Source: Mactra quadrangularis
Taxonomy: Eukaryota > Mollusca > Bivalvia > Venerida > Mactridae
NCBI GenBank assembly: GCA_025267735.1
Contig: CM046301.1
Span: forward strand, 10,991,190 to 11,055,189
Length of the DNA stretch: 64,000 nucleotides
Direction: 5' to 3'
The position numbers and the translations under genes were made by a program. Below the pieces are notes generated by a model, which saw only the letters and a list, made by a program, of their open reading frames with translations, did not search any database and was not told the DNA's origin. This document shows positions 24,959-37,700 of this stretch, in pieces (the stretch's first letter is position 1; each line of letters opens with the position of its first letter).

Positions 24959-27900
24959 ATTTATGTATATTTTTTAGTGGCATTGTACATTTTTGCTAGA
25001 AAATTTGATTTAACTTGTGTGATAGCAACTTATTTTAAATACCTCATATCATCACGAGAGTTCTTTGTTTGTTTATATCTATAGTTTAAAAGATATTGGA
25101 GGCTTCCTATACATTGTTTATTTTAACAATATTTTGTTCTTTTGGTATTTCACCTATATTATATTTGTTGTATTTTTGCTTTATAAGATTGGCATCTATT
25201 AAATAGCTTTTTAATCAATGCAAACACAGCTTCATAAAGACTTTATCCAGAGTTCAAATTTTTGGGTCATTACTGTAGTACATATTGAGAGCTGCTATAG
25301 TAAAAAATAGACATTAGAGTTTTTCCTGTAGTACATATTGCCATTACATTCAAAGTATGTGTTTTGTAATTTTTAATAATGTGTAAAACATTTTTGTACC
25401 ACTCTGGAATGAAAGGAAAAACATGATCTTGAGTTCCAGATTACATCTTATGATGCTCATTTAGGATCATTCAAATGTCTGTAATAGGATATTGACTTAT
25501 TTTAATGTTTTCTTTTGAAATACTGAAACAATTTTCATCAATTTTTCTGTTTTAATGTTTATAATTTTTTGCGTATTGCATATCCTTCTGACTTAAATTA
25601 TTACCTGTACTCATCTGCTGTTAATTTTTGAGTTTGGCTTAGTATCAACATTGGTTATAGTTCTTTTTAACTTGTGACAATGCACCTTTGTCTGGTAAGA
25701 GTTTTTAATGGCATTATTATGTAACTTACATGTTTCTGGATCGTCCATGGAATTAATTTTCTTTGACTTGGTGCAAAACCTATTTACTTTGAAATTTTAA
25801 GTGACATCTCTTATCATGTGATTCTTTCACAGGTCATGTGATCAAAATCAGTCAGCTGAAGGTGACAAGATATCATAAAAAATTCAAGGTAGATTAATTT
25901 TTGCAATGTAAAAATTACCTCCATAAGTGTTCATCTTCATAATAATACATATAATAAGAACTAAGCACATTACATGCTTGTGTTGACATTATTTAAAACA
26001 AATCTCCTTTCTACTCGGAGTCTGAACAAGGTTGAGTTTTATGTGTTACTGTGTAAATTTCAATTTTTGTTTCAGTCAACACACAAAATCAAAGGTGGTC
26101 CGCACTTGTCCAAATTAAAGACTATATTATAAACATGGCTTCTACTATTTGAGGAATGAACCTTATAAAATATTATGTTTTGGTTAAGGACTATGCCAGC
26201 TGCCTTTGCACAAGATAAGCATGTTTACTTTATTGTTTATACCAATGAGCTATGTTGTACTTTGTTGTACAAACTAAAGTAAAACACTGTTATTTAATGA
26301 ACTTAAAACTTGTATTAAATTCTGCACTTTGTATTTGACACAGTACTGTCAGTAGTCTTGCTCATCATGGTTTAGGTTTGTTGGCTTCTGTATTTTTTTT
26401 ATCTAACCATTAACTGTTTCTTTTACATTCCAGTTTTGATAGTTAGATATTTCTCTCACAAATAATGATACATTTTGTTATAAACCTGCTACTATAAACA
26501 CATGACACAATAAATTACTTGATATTTCTACCTTCTACTGGTTTCACATTATAAGATACTTTACATGGTAATTATTATTGATTGATTGATTGATATTAAT
26601 AATGCTGTTAGTCAAGGTTTATTTGATATTGACATGGGTGAAAGTTTTCTGTCTTACAACGGAATTGTTATGTCAGTTATGATTTCTTGCGGAAATCGGT
26701 TGTAAAATCTTTGATAATACTGGCCCCAGGGGCAGCATATTTCCATAAGTCTCATCATAATTGAACATTAAAATGTAGTAAGATGCAACTAAGTATGATG
26801 TCCTGATCCATCACAAATATAATTTGAGATTAGGTGGACATAATGTTTACTTAATGTGTTTTTATTCCATATAGATTCTTGGATGAGTTATCTAAGAACA
26901 ACGGAAGTTAGTTCTAAAAGTTAAAAAAAATTTACAAGCTATATCATGTGTTTTCTCAGTTTAAATTTATCTATGTTTTCATAGTCATTATCATATTTAA
27001 TCAAATTTATATCTGATGTCAACTCATTCAATATATGTAAAAAATTCACCAAATTGCAAGGGTTTTTGGTCTGCAAGATATGTCAGTCATATGGAAAAGG
27101 ATTGTTATGCATCAACCCGACATTTATTATTGTCACATTGTTTTCACTTCATACATAGATCAACTATTTTTTCCTGTTATACATTATCTGAATTCTTTAT
27201 TTTGTATTATCATTTACACTGTAGTGATACTGTAGGTCTTGTATATGTGTGTAAAATGGATGTATTTATTTTTTGGAATGACAAAATAAACCATCACAAA
27301 AATGGGAAGAGTTGTTTTATTTGTTTTGAACTTTCATTTATATTTTGATGTAATGTTTTGATTTTTGCTCATCTTGATATAGGTTGGTCATCTTGTAGTC
27401 AATTTGTGGAACACACTTTGTAGTACTAGTCCAGTGGTACATATGCTTGAGAATAGGGAGGTACTAAGTTCAAATCCCACTATACTCTCCTGCGCATCAG
27501 TGAATGTTTCACTTGTTCACTTTCTTACTCTGCTAAAAGTATTATGTGCAAACCAATATGTTGGGACAGTTTTGCATCAGTAAAATAATGAAAATATACA
27601 CCGATAATTTTGTGTATCTTAATTGTGAACTTATAGCACATTCATCTTATAAGTGAAGATACAATCTTTAGACGTCATATGAGGATGCATTTGTCACTAG
27701 TATGATCAAAACCAAATATGGCATTGTTTACCAGTCTATTTATACTGATTTTAGTCAGGTGATCGTTTCAAAAGCTAAAAATGTGTTTTATCATTGTCAG
27801 ATTGGAATTTGATGAACTTTTTTTGCTTGCTATAAGTTTATAATAAAATTCAAAAACAAATCTACACTTGATAAAGCAGCTATGTGAAGAAACCTTCCAA

Positions 27901-28046
27901 TAATCACCGAGCTGCCAAGGCAGCATAATTCCACAACTAATGAGCTACTAATAACTGCTAATTTCTTTGAGCAAGAAATTCATGATCAACTGTTTTAATC
28001 TACACAGATATAAATGGGTTCCTGCAATGGAGGTATTATTCCAATG

Positions 28047-28414
28047 TAGAGCGGTCATCGATTTCAACAATATCGCTGTATTGTCGATATATTGGATATT
28101 GATCATTAAGCCTATATAGGTAAAAATATTATTCTATATATACAACTATTAAGGGCCAAAGTTGTGAGACAAAAATGTAAGCAGGTGCACCGTCATACTA
28201 TGTCCTGATTGGTCTAAAACCTTAACAGCACTCCCATTAAGGAAATAGCTCTAGTCCACAGATGGTACAACATTCATGACAAATATACATATGAGTTCAT
28301 GACAACATAAATGATTTGCATAGTACTGCAGTAAAGGTATCATATATCGGTGTATCGTTGATATTCATTTCTTGACATATCGATATGCTTTGAGCTCAAT
28401 CAATGACAGCTTTA
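28047..28414. mobile_element. 368-bp hAT-like MITE with exact 8-bp target duplication
   Basis: TTCCAATG occurs at 28039-28046 and again at 28415-28422. Left end TAGAGCGGTCATCGATT; reverse complement of the right end TAAAGCTGTCATTGATT (13 of 17 identical). TAGNG-type ends plus an 8-bp duplication are the hAT hallmark. The interior has several ATATCG motifs near both ends. No transposase. Confidence 0.75.
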
Positions 28415-28694
28415 TTCCAATGCATTTATGTTAGTTTTACTTAAGCAGAGCAAACTCTCCAGAGTATTTTTAGATCTTGTTCAACTGTTATTGGTGCATA
28501 CATTAACCCAGGTGGTTTAAATATTCAATACATACTTGATATTCCCCATAAGTAGATATGGATAACTATTTTTTATTGATAGTAATTTAAGTTTTGTAGT
28601 GTGTATTTAAATCAGCAGGGTTTATGTATGAGCACTGACAGTTGAATTAATAACGCAAAGAAAAATAACAAATGATACAACATGGGTTTTTTCT

Positions 28695-28700
28695 TTTATT
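28695..28700 (-). terminator. EEF1G: Candidate EEF1G polyadenylation signal
   Basis: AATAAA on the minus strand about 100 nt beyond the EEF1G stop codon, giving a short 3' UTR of the kind usual for translation-factor genes. Confidence 0.55.
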
Positions 28701-28799
28701 TTTCTCCTTTCACCAAATCTTAACCAGATGTTAGCACTCGTAAACAATTTAAATATGGCTTCTTAAGATACAGTTAATAAATATCCAACACTCGAGTAT

Positions 28800-31700
28800 T
28801 TATTTATACACTTTTCCTTGATTGAACTTTTTACCACCCATGTCTTTGAAATCACCTTCCCATGCAAAATGTTCCTTTACTAGTTCTTTAGTTGATTCTG
28901 CATCAGGGTCAAGCTTGGTCCAATCATATGATTCATAATCTATCTGCCAATCTTGGCTAAGCTGTAAATGTAACAAAAAGTAAGAGTTATTAAAAGCATT
29001 AAAATCTTAAACATATGGAACTTGGCTTATCAAATCAAGTAACAGAAGACTACAACAGAATGCATTACTTATTTATTTTAGACAAGTCAACATAAAAAAT
29101 AGAATGATATTTTTCATTCTTCAATCTTACATTATAATTTAAAGAAAAATATTTACAAAATCCAAATTCATTCCAAAATTAATAATTAAATTTCAGAATC
29201 CCGATAGTTATAATTCTAAAGCTTTTACGTAGGAACATGAGCTTAACTTGGGTACTATAGTCCTAAGTCACCGAACTTCAAGATCAGTCTTGAAAATTTT
29301 CATTGATGTATTTGATATTAAACATGGGTGAAAGTTGAAAGTTTTTAAGAAACTGACTTTCAAAATACTGAAATAGACAGATTTCATATAAATTATATAA
29401 AGATTTTTTTTCTTGAAATACTGAAATCAGTATTAATACTGAAAACTTTCATCCATGTGATAATTATTATTATGTTAAAAAGAGCCGAAATTTCAGCTAA
29501 TCCACTGGCAGCCTATAGTACCAGTTATTATAATACATATCAGCTACATGGATATACAGATCAGCCAAGCACTAAACTGATATAAACAATCAACATGTAG
29601 CTATTTTACTGTCCCTCTATTTGTTACACATGAACCCATCAAGGATACACATGTCTTTGAAAGAGGTCTCTCATCAGACTGTTAATATGACATCAAAATT
29701 AAAACAAAACATGTGCGAAGAAAATTTGAAACATAGCTATTCCTAAATCAACTACAGTCAAATAGTTATATTTATAAGCAAAAAACAAAAAATTTTTAAG
29801 GTGCATTACGCTGCATTACAGACATTTATCTAATCATATTGCAGCCATCAGTCAACCAACTCACTGTCTCAGAAGACACTTACATCTTGAAGATGGAGAG
29901 ATTCCACTATCTTGACATTTTTATTTATACTCATTTTTTTAAATATTTCAGAAGAAAATAAACTGAGATGAGACCAATTCATAATTAAATCTAAGTTGAA
30001 TAGAGATCATACAAACTACTGAAACCAAAAATTTTGGAAAAAAATCTCCAAAATCTGAAGTGTTGTTCTGAAAGTTATTTTTCAAAGACTTCATTCAGTA
30101 CAAACCATAGTTACAATGACTATATAAGAAGTTTTTGACTTCTACATCCATATTTTATTTGAAACTGTAATTTTGAGGAGGCTTAATTTTTATGAATATA
30201 AGCCAAATATATAACAAAAAATGTCAGAATACAAACCTGAAAAGCCAGATCATGTCCACGCCAGAACCATACCCCACTGATTATGTTGTTATTATTTTCA
30301 CCTAATACACACATACTTCCAAAAGCAAATTTCCTTAACTTTTCTAAACGTTGTAACATACCTAAAAACATAATAAAAAGGTTGGTCAATTAATTTTGTC
30401 TCTCAAAAGATGAAATCTGGAACTCAAAAATATTGGCCTTTCATACATAGAACATTTTTTACACATTATAGCTAAAAATTATAAGTTTCAAAGTCAATCC
30501 AATTGTTTCATGTACACACACTTATCATTGTAATGGTGTATGATTGTACCATAGGTTAAACTCCATTTAATAGCTTGAATTCTGTAAAAAGCAAGTTCAA
30601 TTAAATCATAATTGCAATATTTAATTCGTAGCCTTATTAACTTAACCAACATCAAGCAAATACTTTCACCAGAGACTGACAAATACCTTTCTTGATACAG
30701 AAGTATAAAAAATGCTTGTGTAATATATTATATGACCGAACACCAAAATAGTAGGATGCTTTACCAAAGAATCAAAGATGCAACCTCAGATTTCATTTGA
30801 GTTACCTACTGAGTTTACCAAGCAAGTAAAAGTATAATTCAGTAAGTCCATATTATTAAAAGAACTGAAAAATGTTAAGTTACTGACACATTTCCTCAGA
30901 CAGAGAAATAAAAGTCACTAAAAAAGCCTCACCTCCAACTAAATTAGATGTCATAAAAGTAAGTTTTAATTCTTCAGGATATTTATAAACACAACGCCAT
31001 ATTGACATGGTATTCTTGTCAAACTTCTCCCAGAAGTAAGGTAAGGCAACTGGGATGGTATCATTATTGGAGTAACAACGTTTGAAAGCATCAAAGTCAA
31101 AGTCACTGAAAAAAGAAAGATTATTTATGAATTAACAAACAAATCCAAGCTTAAAATATATATGAAGGGTAAGCTAGAGAAGAAACTAAGTTCTTTCAAA
31201 TAAGCATCCTTAAGTCAAATGTGACCCAACTAAAATGTTTCACTAAGGTCAATATGCCTGACAGATTAATACAAAATGGTTAATATGTGGACATAAACTA
31301 ACATAAGAAAATGATGTCCGAGGTCGAATATTCTATGGGCACCATAGCCTTCTTGATTTATTTACTATATAATTGTCTATCATTTCATTATGGGCACCAT
31401 AGCCTTCTTGATTTATTTACTATATAATTGTCTATCATTTCATTATGGGCACCATAGCCATCTTGATTTATTTACTATATAATTGTCTATCATTTCATAT
31501 CAATACTAACATTGTATCAAACAAGTTGATCAATGTAGAGCAGTGTAAACATTGTATCTTCACAGGACCTACTGACCAGTAATAAAAGGTTGAGTTTCTC
31601 AGAGAACAATTTTTTTCTGGACAGTCCTGTTAACCTGCAGATTTAAAAGGACCTTCTAATTTTTACAGAATTGTCCTTTGGTCCTCAATGTTGACTGCAG

Positions 31701-34700
31701 TGACGTTATTAAATCTTTAAGTAAGTTAGTGGGTATATTTACCATTTTACTACTTGAGCCCATGGATCTTTATCTTCTTTCTTCTTGGGTTCCTCATCCT
31801 CAGCTGCTTCTTCTTTCTGTACATAATTAAAATAAATAATGAATGCTCAATAGAGAGAAAGGTTACCTAAGTTAGTTTGATTTGGGTTAATAGAACAGTT
31901 CTAACAAGTCAACTTTGGTAGTGTTAACCAAAAGTGGTGTTGTAACCTATCATTTCAGTCATGGCATAAACATTCATTCGGGCACGTGAAATCCCTTATT
32001 TCAAGTAATCATGCTGGTTGATTATTTTGCCCTTTACTAAGTCACATAATAAATTCAGACTTAAGGTTGAGAAAATTTAAGACAGTCACTGTTTTTTAAC
32101 ACATTCTTAAAGTATGACAGTAAAGAGTTTGATATGTGGCTGGCTGCTTTTGCAATATTTTCATCGCAAGTTTAGTTGCCTAAGAAATTTTTCTCATGGT
32201 TCTGACTGAAAACTGGTAGTACTGGACGTGATGTCAACTGCTTATTCCACTCACAATTGTTCAATATTAACATAATGAAACTTAAATGTCATCATAATAA
32301 AAAGAGACGTTCATCAGTTATATAAGTGCCATCAAATATTCACTAAAAATTACCTAAATTATGCCAACTTGTTTCAAGTAAACAAAAAATATGCCAGTAA
32401 AATCAAATAACACAGCTAAACTAACAATATACTAGTAGTAACGTTTCCTGATGACTTACTACTGTCAAAATGTGTTCAATTGCAAACGAAAACTATGATA
32501 ACTATTGATTACAGTAGACAGCCAGATCAAAGTACAACAATGACAAGTAAATTGAGGAACAGACCTAGTATATCATACCTTGGCTTGCTTTGGTTGTTGT
32601 TTAGGTTGTTCCTTCTTTTGTTGTGGTTTGCCTCCTTTATCATCTTTCTTCTTTTTGTCACCACCATGAAGTTCAGCATATTTCTTGGCTGAAGAAATAA
32701 CAAGAAATTTTTGTGAAAACCACATAAAGGTCTGATTTTTCCACAGATAACACAAACATCACAAAGAGAAATAATCCATAACAAAGCCAGATAAATTTGC
32801 AGTTACTCTTTTATTCTCTTCATCACATGGTATGTTATCATTGTATGAAGTTTGATAAATATCTGATAATAAATGGCAGAAATATATGGTAAACAAGAGC
32901 TCCGCTGGGCGGGGCATTATACGCCCGAGAGCAGTCCTTGCTGTGTTCTATCTCATATGAAGTCCTTGTGACCTTGATAAATGACCCCTGGATATCAGAA
33001 TAAGTCCCATCCTTAACTGGAGGGCTATCCAAAGCAAAGATTTTGAGAACCTAGGTTATCACCGGCGCAAAGTTTTTCCTTGCCCTGGGGCCTCAGAACC
33101 ATAAGTTCTCACCTTTGACCCAAAGAGTATTGGTACATAAAATTTGGAGATATAAGATAAAGTTGGTTATTGGACAAGGTTTTCCTCATGATTTCCTTAT
33201 GACTTTGACCTTTTACCCAGGGGCCTAAAACCAAAGGGGCATATGCTAGACATTTAGACTACCATTAAATAAAATTTGGTGAACACAGGTACAATCATTA
33301 TCGAGTTATTGTACGGAAAATTTTCAATATAAAGTAAGTCCCAGTGACTTTGACTTAAGACTCTAGGGTCTCCAAATCAAAAGGGAACATCCGCTACCAA
33401 AGAGCTATCAACTAATTACTCCATGACAAATGGGCTGATCCACATAAAATTTGGTTAACCTAGGTACAAACATTGTTTAGTTATTGTCCTGACAATGTTT
33501 CTCCATATGATGCCCCTGTGACCTTGACCTTTGACCCAGGGGCCTCAAAACCAATAGGGCAAATCCTTGACACATGGGCTACTTGCACATAAAATTTGGT
33601 GAACCTAGGTACATAAGTGGTTCAGGTATTGTCTGGACAAAGTTTTTCCATATAATGCCTCTGTGACCTTGACCTTTGAACACGTAGGTCACATCCTTGA
33701 CACAAGGGCTACCTTCACATGAAATTTTGTGAATCTAGGTACAGCCGTTGTTGAGTTATTACCCGGACAAGGTTTTCAATATGATGCCCGTGACCTTGAC
33801 CTTTGACCCAGGGGCCCCAAAACCAACAAGGCATACCCTTGATACATGGGCTACTCGCAAATAAAATTTGGTGAACCTAGGTACATTGGTGGTTCAGTTA
33901 TTGACTGGACAAAGTTTTTCCATATGATGCCTCTGTGACCTTGACCTTTGAACCTGGGGCCCCAAAACCAATAGGGAACCTCCTTGACACAAAGGCTACC
34001 TTCACTTAAAATTTTGTGAACCTAGGTTCAGTCGTTGAGGAGTTATTGTCCGGACAAGGTTTTTCAATATGATGCCCCTGTGACCTTGACCTTTAACCCA
34101 GGGGCCCCAAAACCAATAGGGCATATCCTTGACACAAGGGCTACCCTCACATAATATTTGGTGAACCTAGGTACATTGGTGGTTCAGTAATTGTCAGGAC
34201 AAGTTTTTCATTGTTTGCCATTTTGACTTTATTAACATATGGCATATATAGAGATATATGAAAGGGGAAGTAATTCAAAGTCGAATGAAAAAAATTGAAT
34301 TATCTCCACTTTATGCACACCTAGACATCAATGTTTATCATCAGAGGGAGTTTGAAGAAAATTGGCCAAGAAATGAGGGAGGAGTTGTCCGCACAAGGAA
34401 GACGGACGGACAGACGGACGGACGGACGGACGAGCGGCGCCATAACATAATACGACCCTTCCGGCGTATAATAAAAAACTTAACCGCAATTGTTAACGAC
34501 ACAGGACGCCCGCCCAACCGGGTGGTTAGTCAAGCTAAATTCCTACAGGACTTAAGACATTTTACTTTTTTGATAACAGGGCTTTTTTCCTTCTTTAACA
34601 GAGGCCGATAAAAGGTGGCTTCCCAATCCAAAAAAGTGCATAAAATTCCCAATCCTGAGGAAAAAATTCCCAATTCAGAGGACGAATTTCCCAAAATAAA

Positions 34701-37700
34701 GTGCAACAAGTCCAGTCTGTGCCACATGTAGTAGATTCTAATAGTTAAATCTCTAACTATGACTCTAATTGTTGGCTAGTTCTTCTTTCTTTTTAATGAA
34801 ATGTAACACTGCAACAATAAATGCTTAATAGTGTTTCTTTTGTTGTTTTAATGTTTATCCACTTTTTCCCAATTAGACCAAAGTTCGTGCTTAAATTTCC
34901 CAAAATGAAAGGCTAAGGCCTCTTCCCAATTTCTGGAAAAAAAGCCCTGGATGAATTTAAGTTGTGTGAATAAGATCAAATTCTTTGCTAAACAGTTGGT
35001 CCTGTAAACGTGCAGATCTAGACAGACCTATTTTTTACACAGGATTTGTTTGTCAGTCCACCATGTTTAGTGGTGACTGCCTTCTATGCTTGAAGACTTT
35101 AGCTTTCATTCTAGTAGTACTAGGTTAATTAAAAAGGTCTAAATGTTTCTGTCTTTGTCATGCAGTTCCATACAAAACATATTTATAATTCAACTATATA
35201 TTTTCAACATACAACTAAAATATTACCATCAAAAGCAGCCATCTTTTCACATAATTTGAAATCACCAATAACTTTCTTAAATTGAGGTTGATTAATTAAG
35301 GTGGTAAACCATCTGTTCACATTTACAAATGATCCTCTAAATGATGGGTCAAGTACCTGAAACAAAAACATGTTGTTAGGGTTAGAAATAAAATCATGAG
35401 TAACCTTTTAAAAAAGTTAACAATATTATAATACAGTAAAGAGAATACCAACTAGCTCCAGCTATAAAATAAGTAATTTTACAAGCCTCAGACTTTGGGC
35501 TAGTGGGTCAAGGAAAATGGTAGTTATAATAAAATCGACAGTAAAACTAGACAGTAACAAAAGATATATTAACCAAGTCATGGGTCAGTAAAAAACTAGT
35601 TTATATCATTCTTAATAAGACTCGTCTGGCTCTGACCCATTGTAATATATCAGGTATCAGAATAAAGCTATAATTAATATATCTAGCTAAAGATAATGAT
35701 TTACTTACATACTGATAAGCCAGCAGTAGATCACAAGCAACAGCAATATCAGCCTGGGTTATTCTTTCTCCAACAAGGTAGGTACGTGTTTTCAAGTAAT
35801 TGTTTAATACTGTAAGAGCATTTTGAATCAGCTCTTTAGCTTTTTCTGTATCCTGAAAGAAGAAAGAATCAACAGTTGTTAAACAGATATAACTGAACAG
35901 AGATACAAGACAATAAATTCAGTGTTTATTTTCACTCATAGGGGAAAGGTGGCGGGGCCTTTTTGAGGGGAAAATCGCGACAAAAATGAAATTAGGGGAA
36001 ATTTTTTTCAATACTTGAGATAACATGGATCCTCTAACAGAGAAACATTTCTGTCTATCTTTATGAAATTTCAACTATTGAACCCATATATTCATCTGTG
36101 ATTTCTCTGTAATGCTTGAGGAATGGGCTAAAGTGCTATAAAAGCAAAAAGTTTTAGGACACTCTGACAGGGGAATTTTTTACCTGGGAAGGGGAAAAAT
36201 ATATACTTTTTGGAGAGGGGAATGGGGCCCAATTTCGGTCCCAAAATGGCTTGAAAAAAAACCCACTGAAATTGATTGTCCATTTTCAACCAGCCTAACT
36301 ATAAGAAAATGTTATTTTCACAATTCCAAATATATTTTTATTAGTCCCAGACTTTGAGACACTGGGTTAAGTCAAAGACTGCAAAAAGCATGACAAAACC
36401 CATGTAAAGCTACTTAAGAAGCTTTTCTGATAATGGCTGTCCATTTTTCATCTCTAAAAACCATCATTTATTATTAGTGGACAATTTACTTTGCCTAGCC
36501 AAATAAATTATTGTATATTGACCAAACCTACAGATCAATACAAACAGAATGAAGTAATACGAATGTACAACAAAGCCACAATCCGATCTATCAAAGAATT
36601 CAGATCACAAAGTAAGTGACTTAATTGATTTACTCTCCCTCCATCTCTTACATGTTTGTTACAAAAATCATACAAACATGCCTTATATTGAAGGTTAACA
36701 TTACTAATTGCTTACTTGAAATTTTTTAACATATTGATCATAATAAGTAAATAACACCAATTTCAGTGAGATTCGCAAAGCAGAATAGCAAAACGCTGCA
36801 TCCTATACTTTTTCTCCTTTGCCCTATTTTTTTCAAACTGCTTAGAAATTGTTACATGTAAGACCTGCATCTAACTTATGCAACCTGTCCTTCATTTTAC
36901 ATCCGCACCCATATCCAACTTAAGAATAAACTTACTACATAATACTATTCAATCACCCCTTCAGGTAGAGCAAAAAAGCAGCAACAAAACACCTGCAAAT
37001 TTCACTATACTCAAATCAAGCCTTGAAAGTTAAAATGTTAACCGGCTTTTCACTACTAAATTTAAAACAAGGAGACTAATTTTTCTCAACAGATTGTTGG
37101 CAACTAGCGAAGATCAAGAAAATTAAAAGTTATAAAATAATACAAATCATGTACAACAAAATCACAATCTAATCTATTGAAGAACACAGATTGGAGATAA
37201 GTAACTTTGTTGGTTTACTCTCCCTCCATCTCTTACATGTCTGTAACAAAAATCATACAAACATGCCTTATATTGAAGGTTATCATTAGCAATTGCTTAC
37301 TTGAAAATTTTAATACATTCAACATTTATTCTAGAGATTTTTTAAAAACAGAACAGCAGGACAATGCACCCTGTCCTTTTTTCCTCCTTGGTTCTATTTT
37401 TCAACCTGCTCAGTTACATAAATATATCAGATATGCACCAAACTGTTGCAACCTATTCACTCAATTAGAATTACAACTTTAAGACCGCTATAACAATATC
37501 CACCAATCATCCCTTCAAGCAGAGGAAGAAACAAGTAAATCTGTGAGCTAATGCTCACTAGTGATACCCCGCCAAAATCTAAAAATATGCGACAAACAGG
37601 AAGTAGATGAGCAAGGAGCATGAAATCGCTTTACACCACATGGGACTATGGGATGAAGCAATATGCAAAGTATTAGACTGCTGCATGATATAGTTGCTGA

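Larger units (their letters stand above)
23908..28046. other. BAZ1A 3' UTR and convergent intergenic region
   Basis: BAZ1A and EEF1G face each other here. AATAAA signals follow the BAZ1A stop at 23949-23954, 24007-24012 and 24339-24344. The rest is AT-rich with repeat fragments, including an ATTG-type short run near 26577. The longest open frame (27016-27348) shows no domain, splice logic or composition of a real gene. Confidence 0.6.
28800..31816 (-). other. EEF1G: EEF1G exons 8-11: end of the linker and EF1G C-terminal domain
   Basis: Exons 31743-31816, 30933-31105, 30237-30361 and 28800-28961. Conserved segments are [17 protein letters not shown], then [36 protein letters not shown] and [20 protein letters not shown]. 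Frame is kept throughout. Confidence 0.96.
32579..35852 (-). other. EEF1G: EEF1G exons 5-7: GST C-terminal domain and linker
   Basis: Exons 35709-35852, 35227-35356 and 32579-32688. Exon 5 has [20 protein letters not shown]. Exon 6 has [20 protein letters not shown]. Exon 7 is the Lys/Gln-rich linker with [18 protein letters not shown]. Confidence 0.96.

Noticed and set aside
27016..27348. 110-codon plus-strand open frame after BAZ1A
   Set aside because: No domain or motif, hydrophobic and AT-driven composition, no splice partners; a frame this long is expected by chance in such sequence.
31334..31498. CRISPR-like array
   Set aside because: Units are directly adjacent with no unique spacers, in a eukaryotic intron; a plain tandem duplication.
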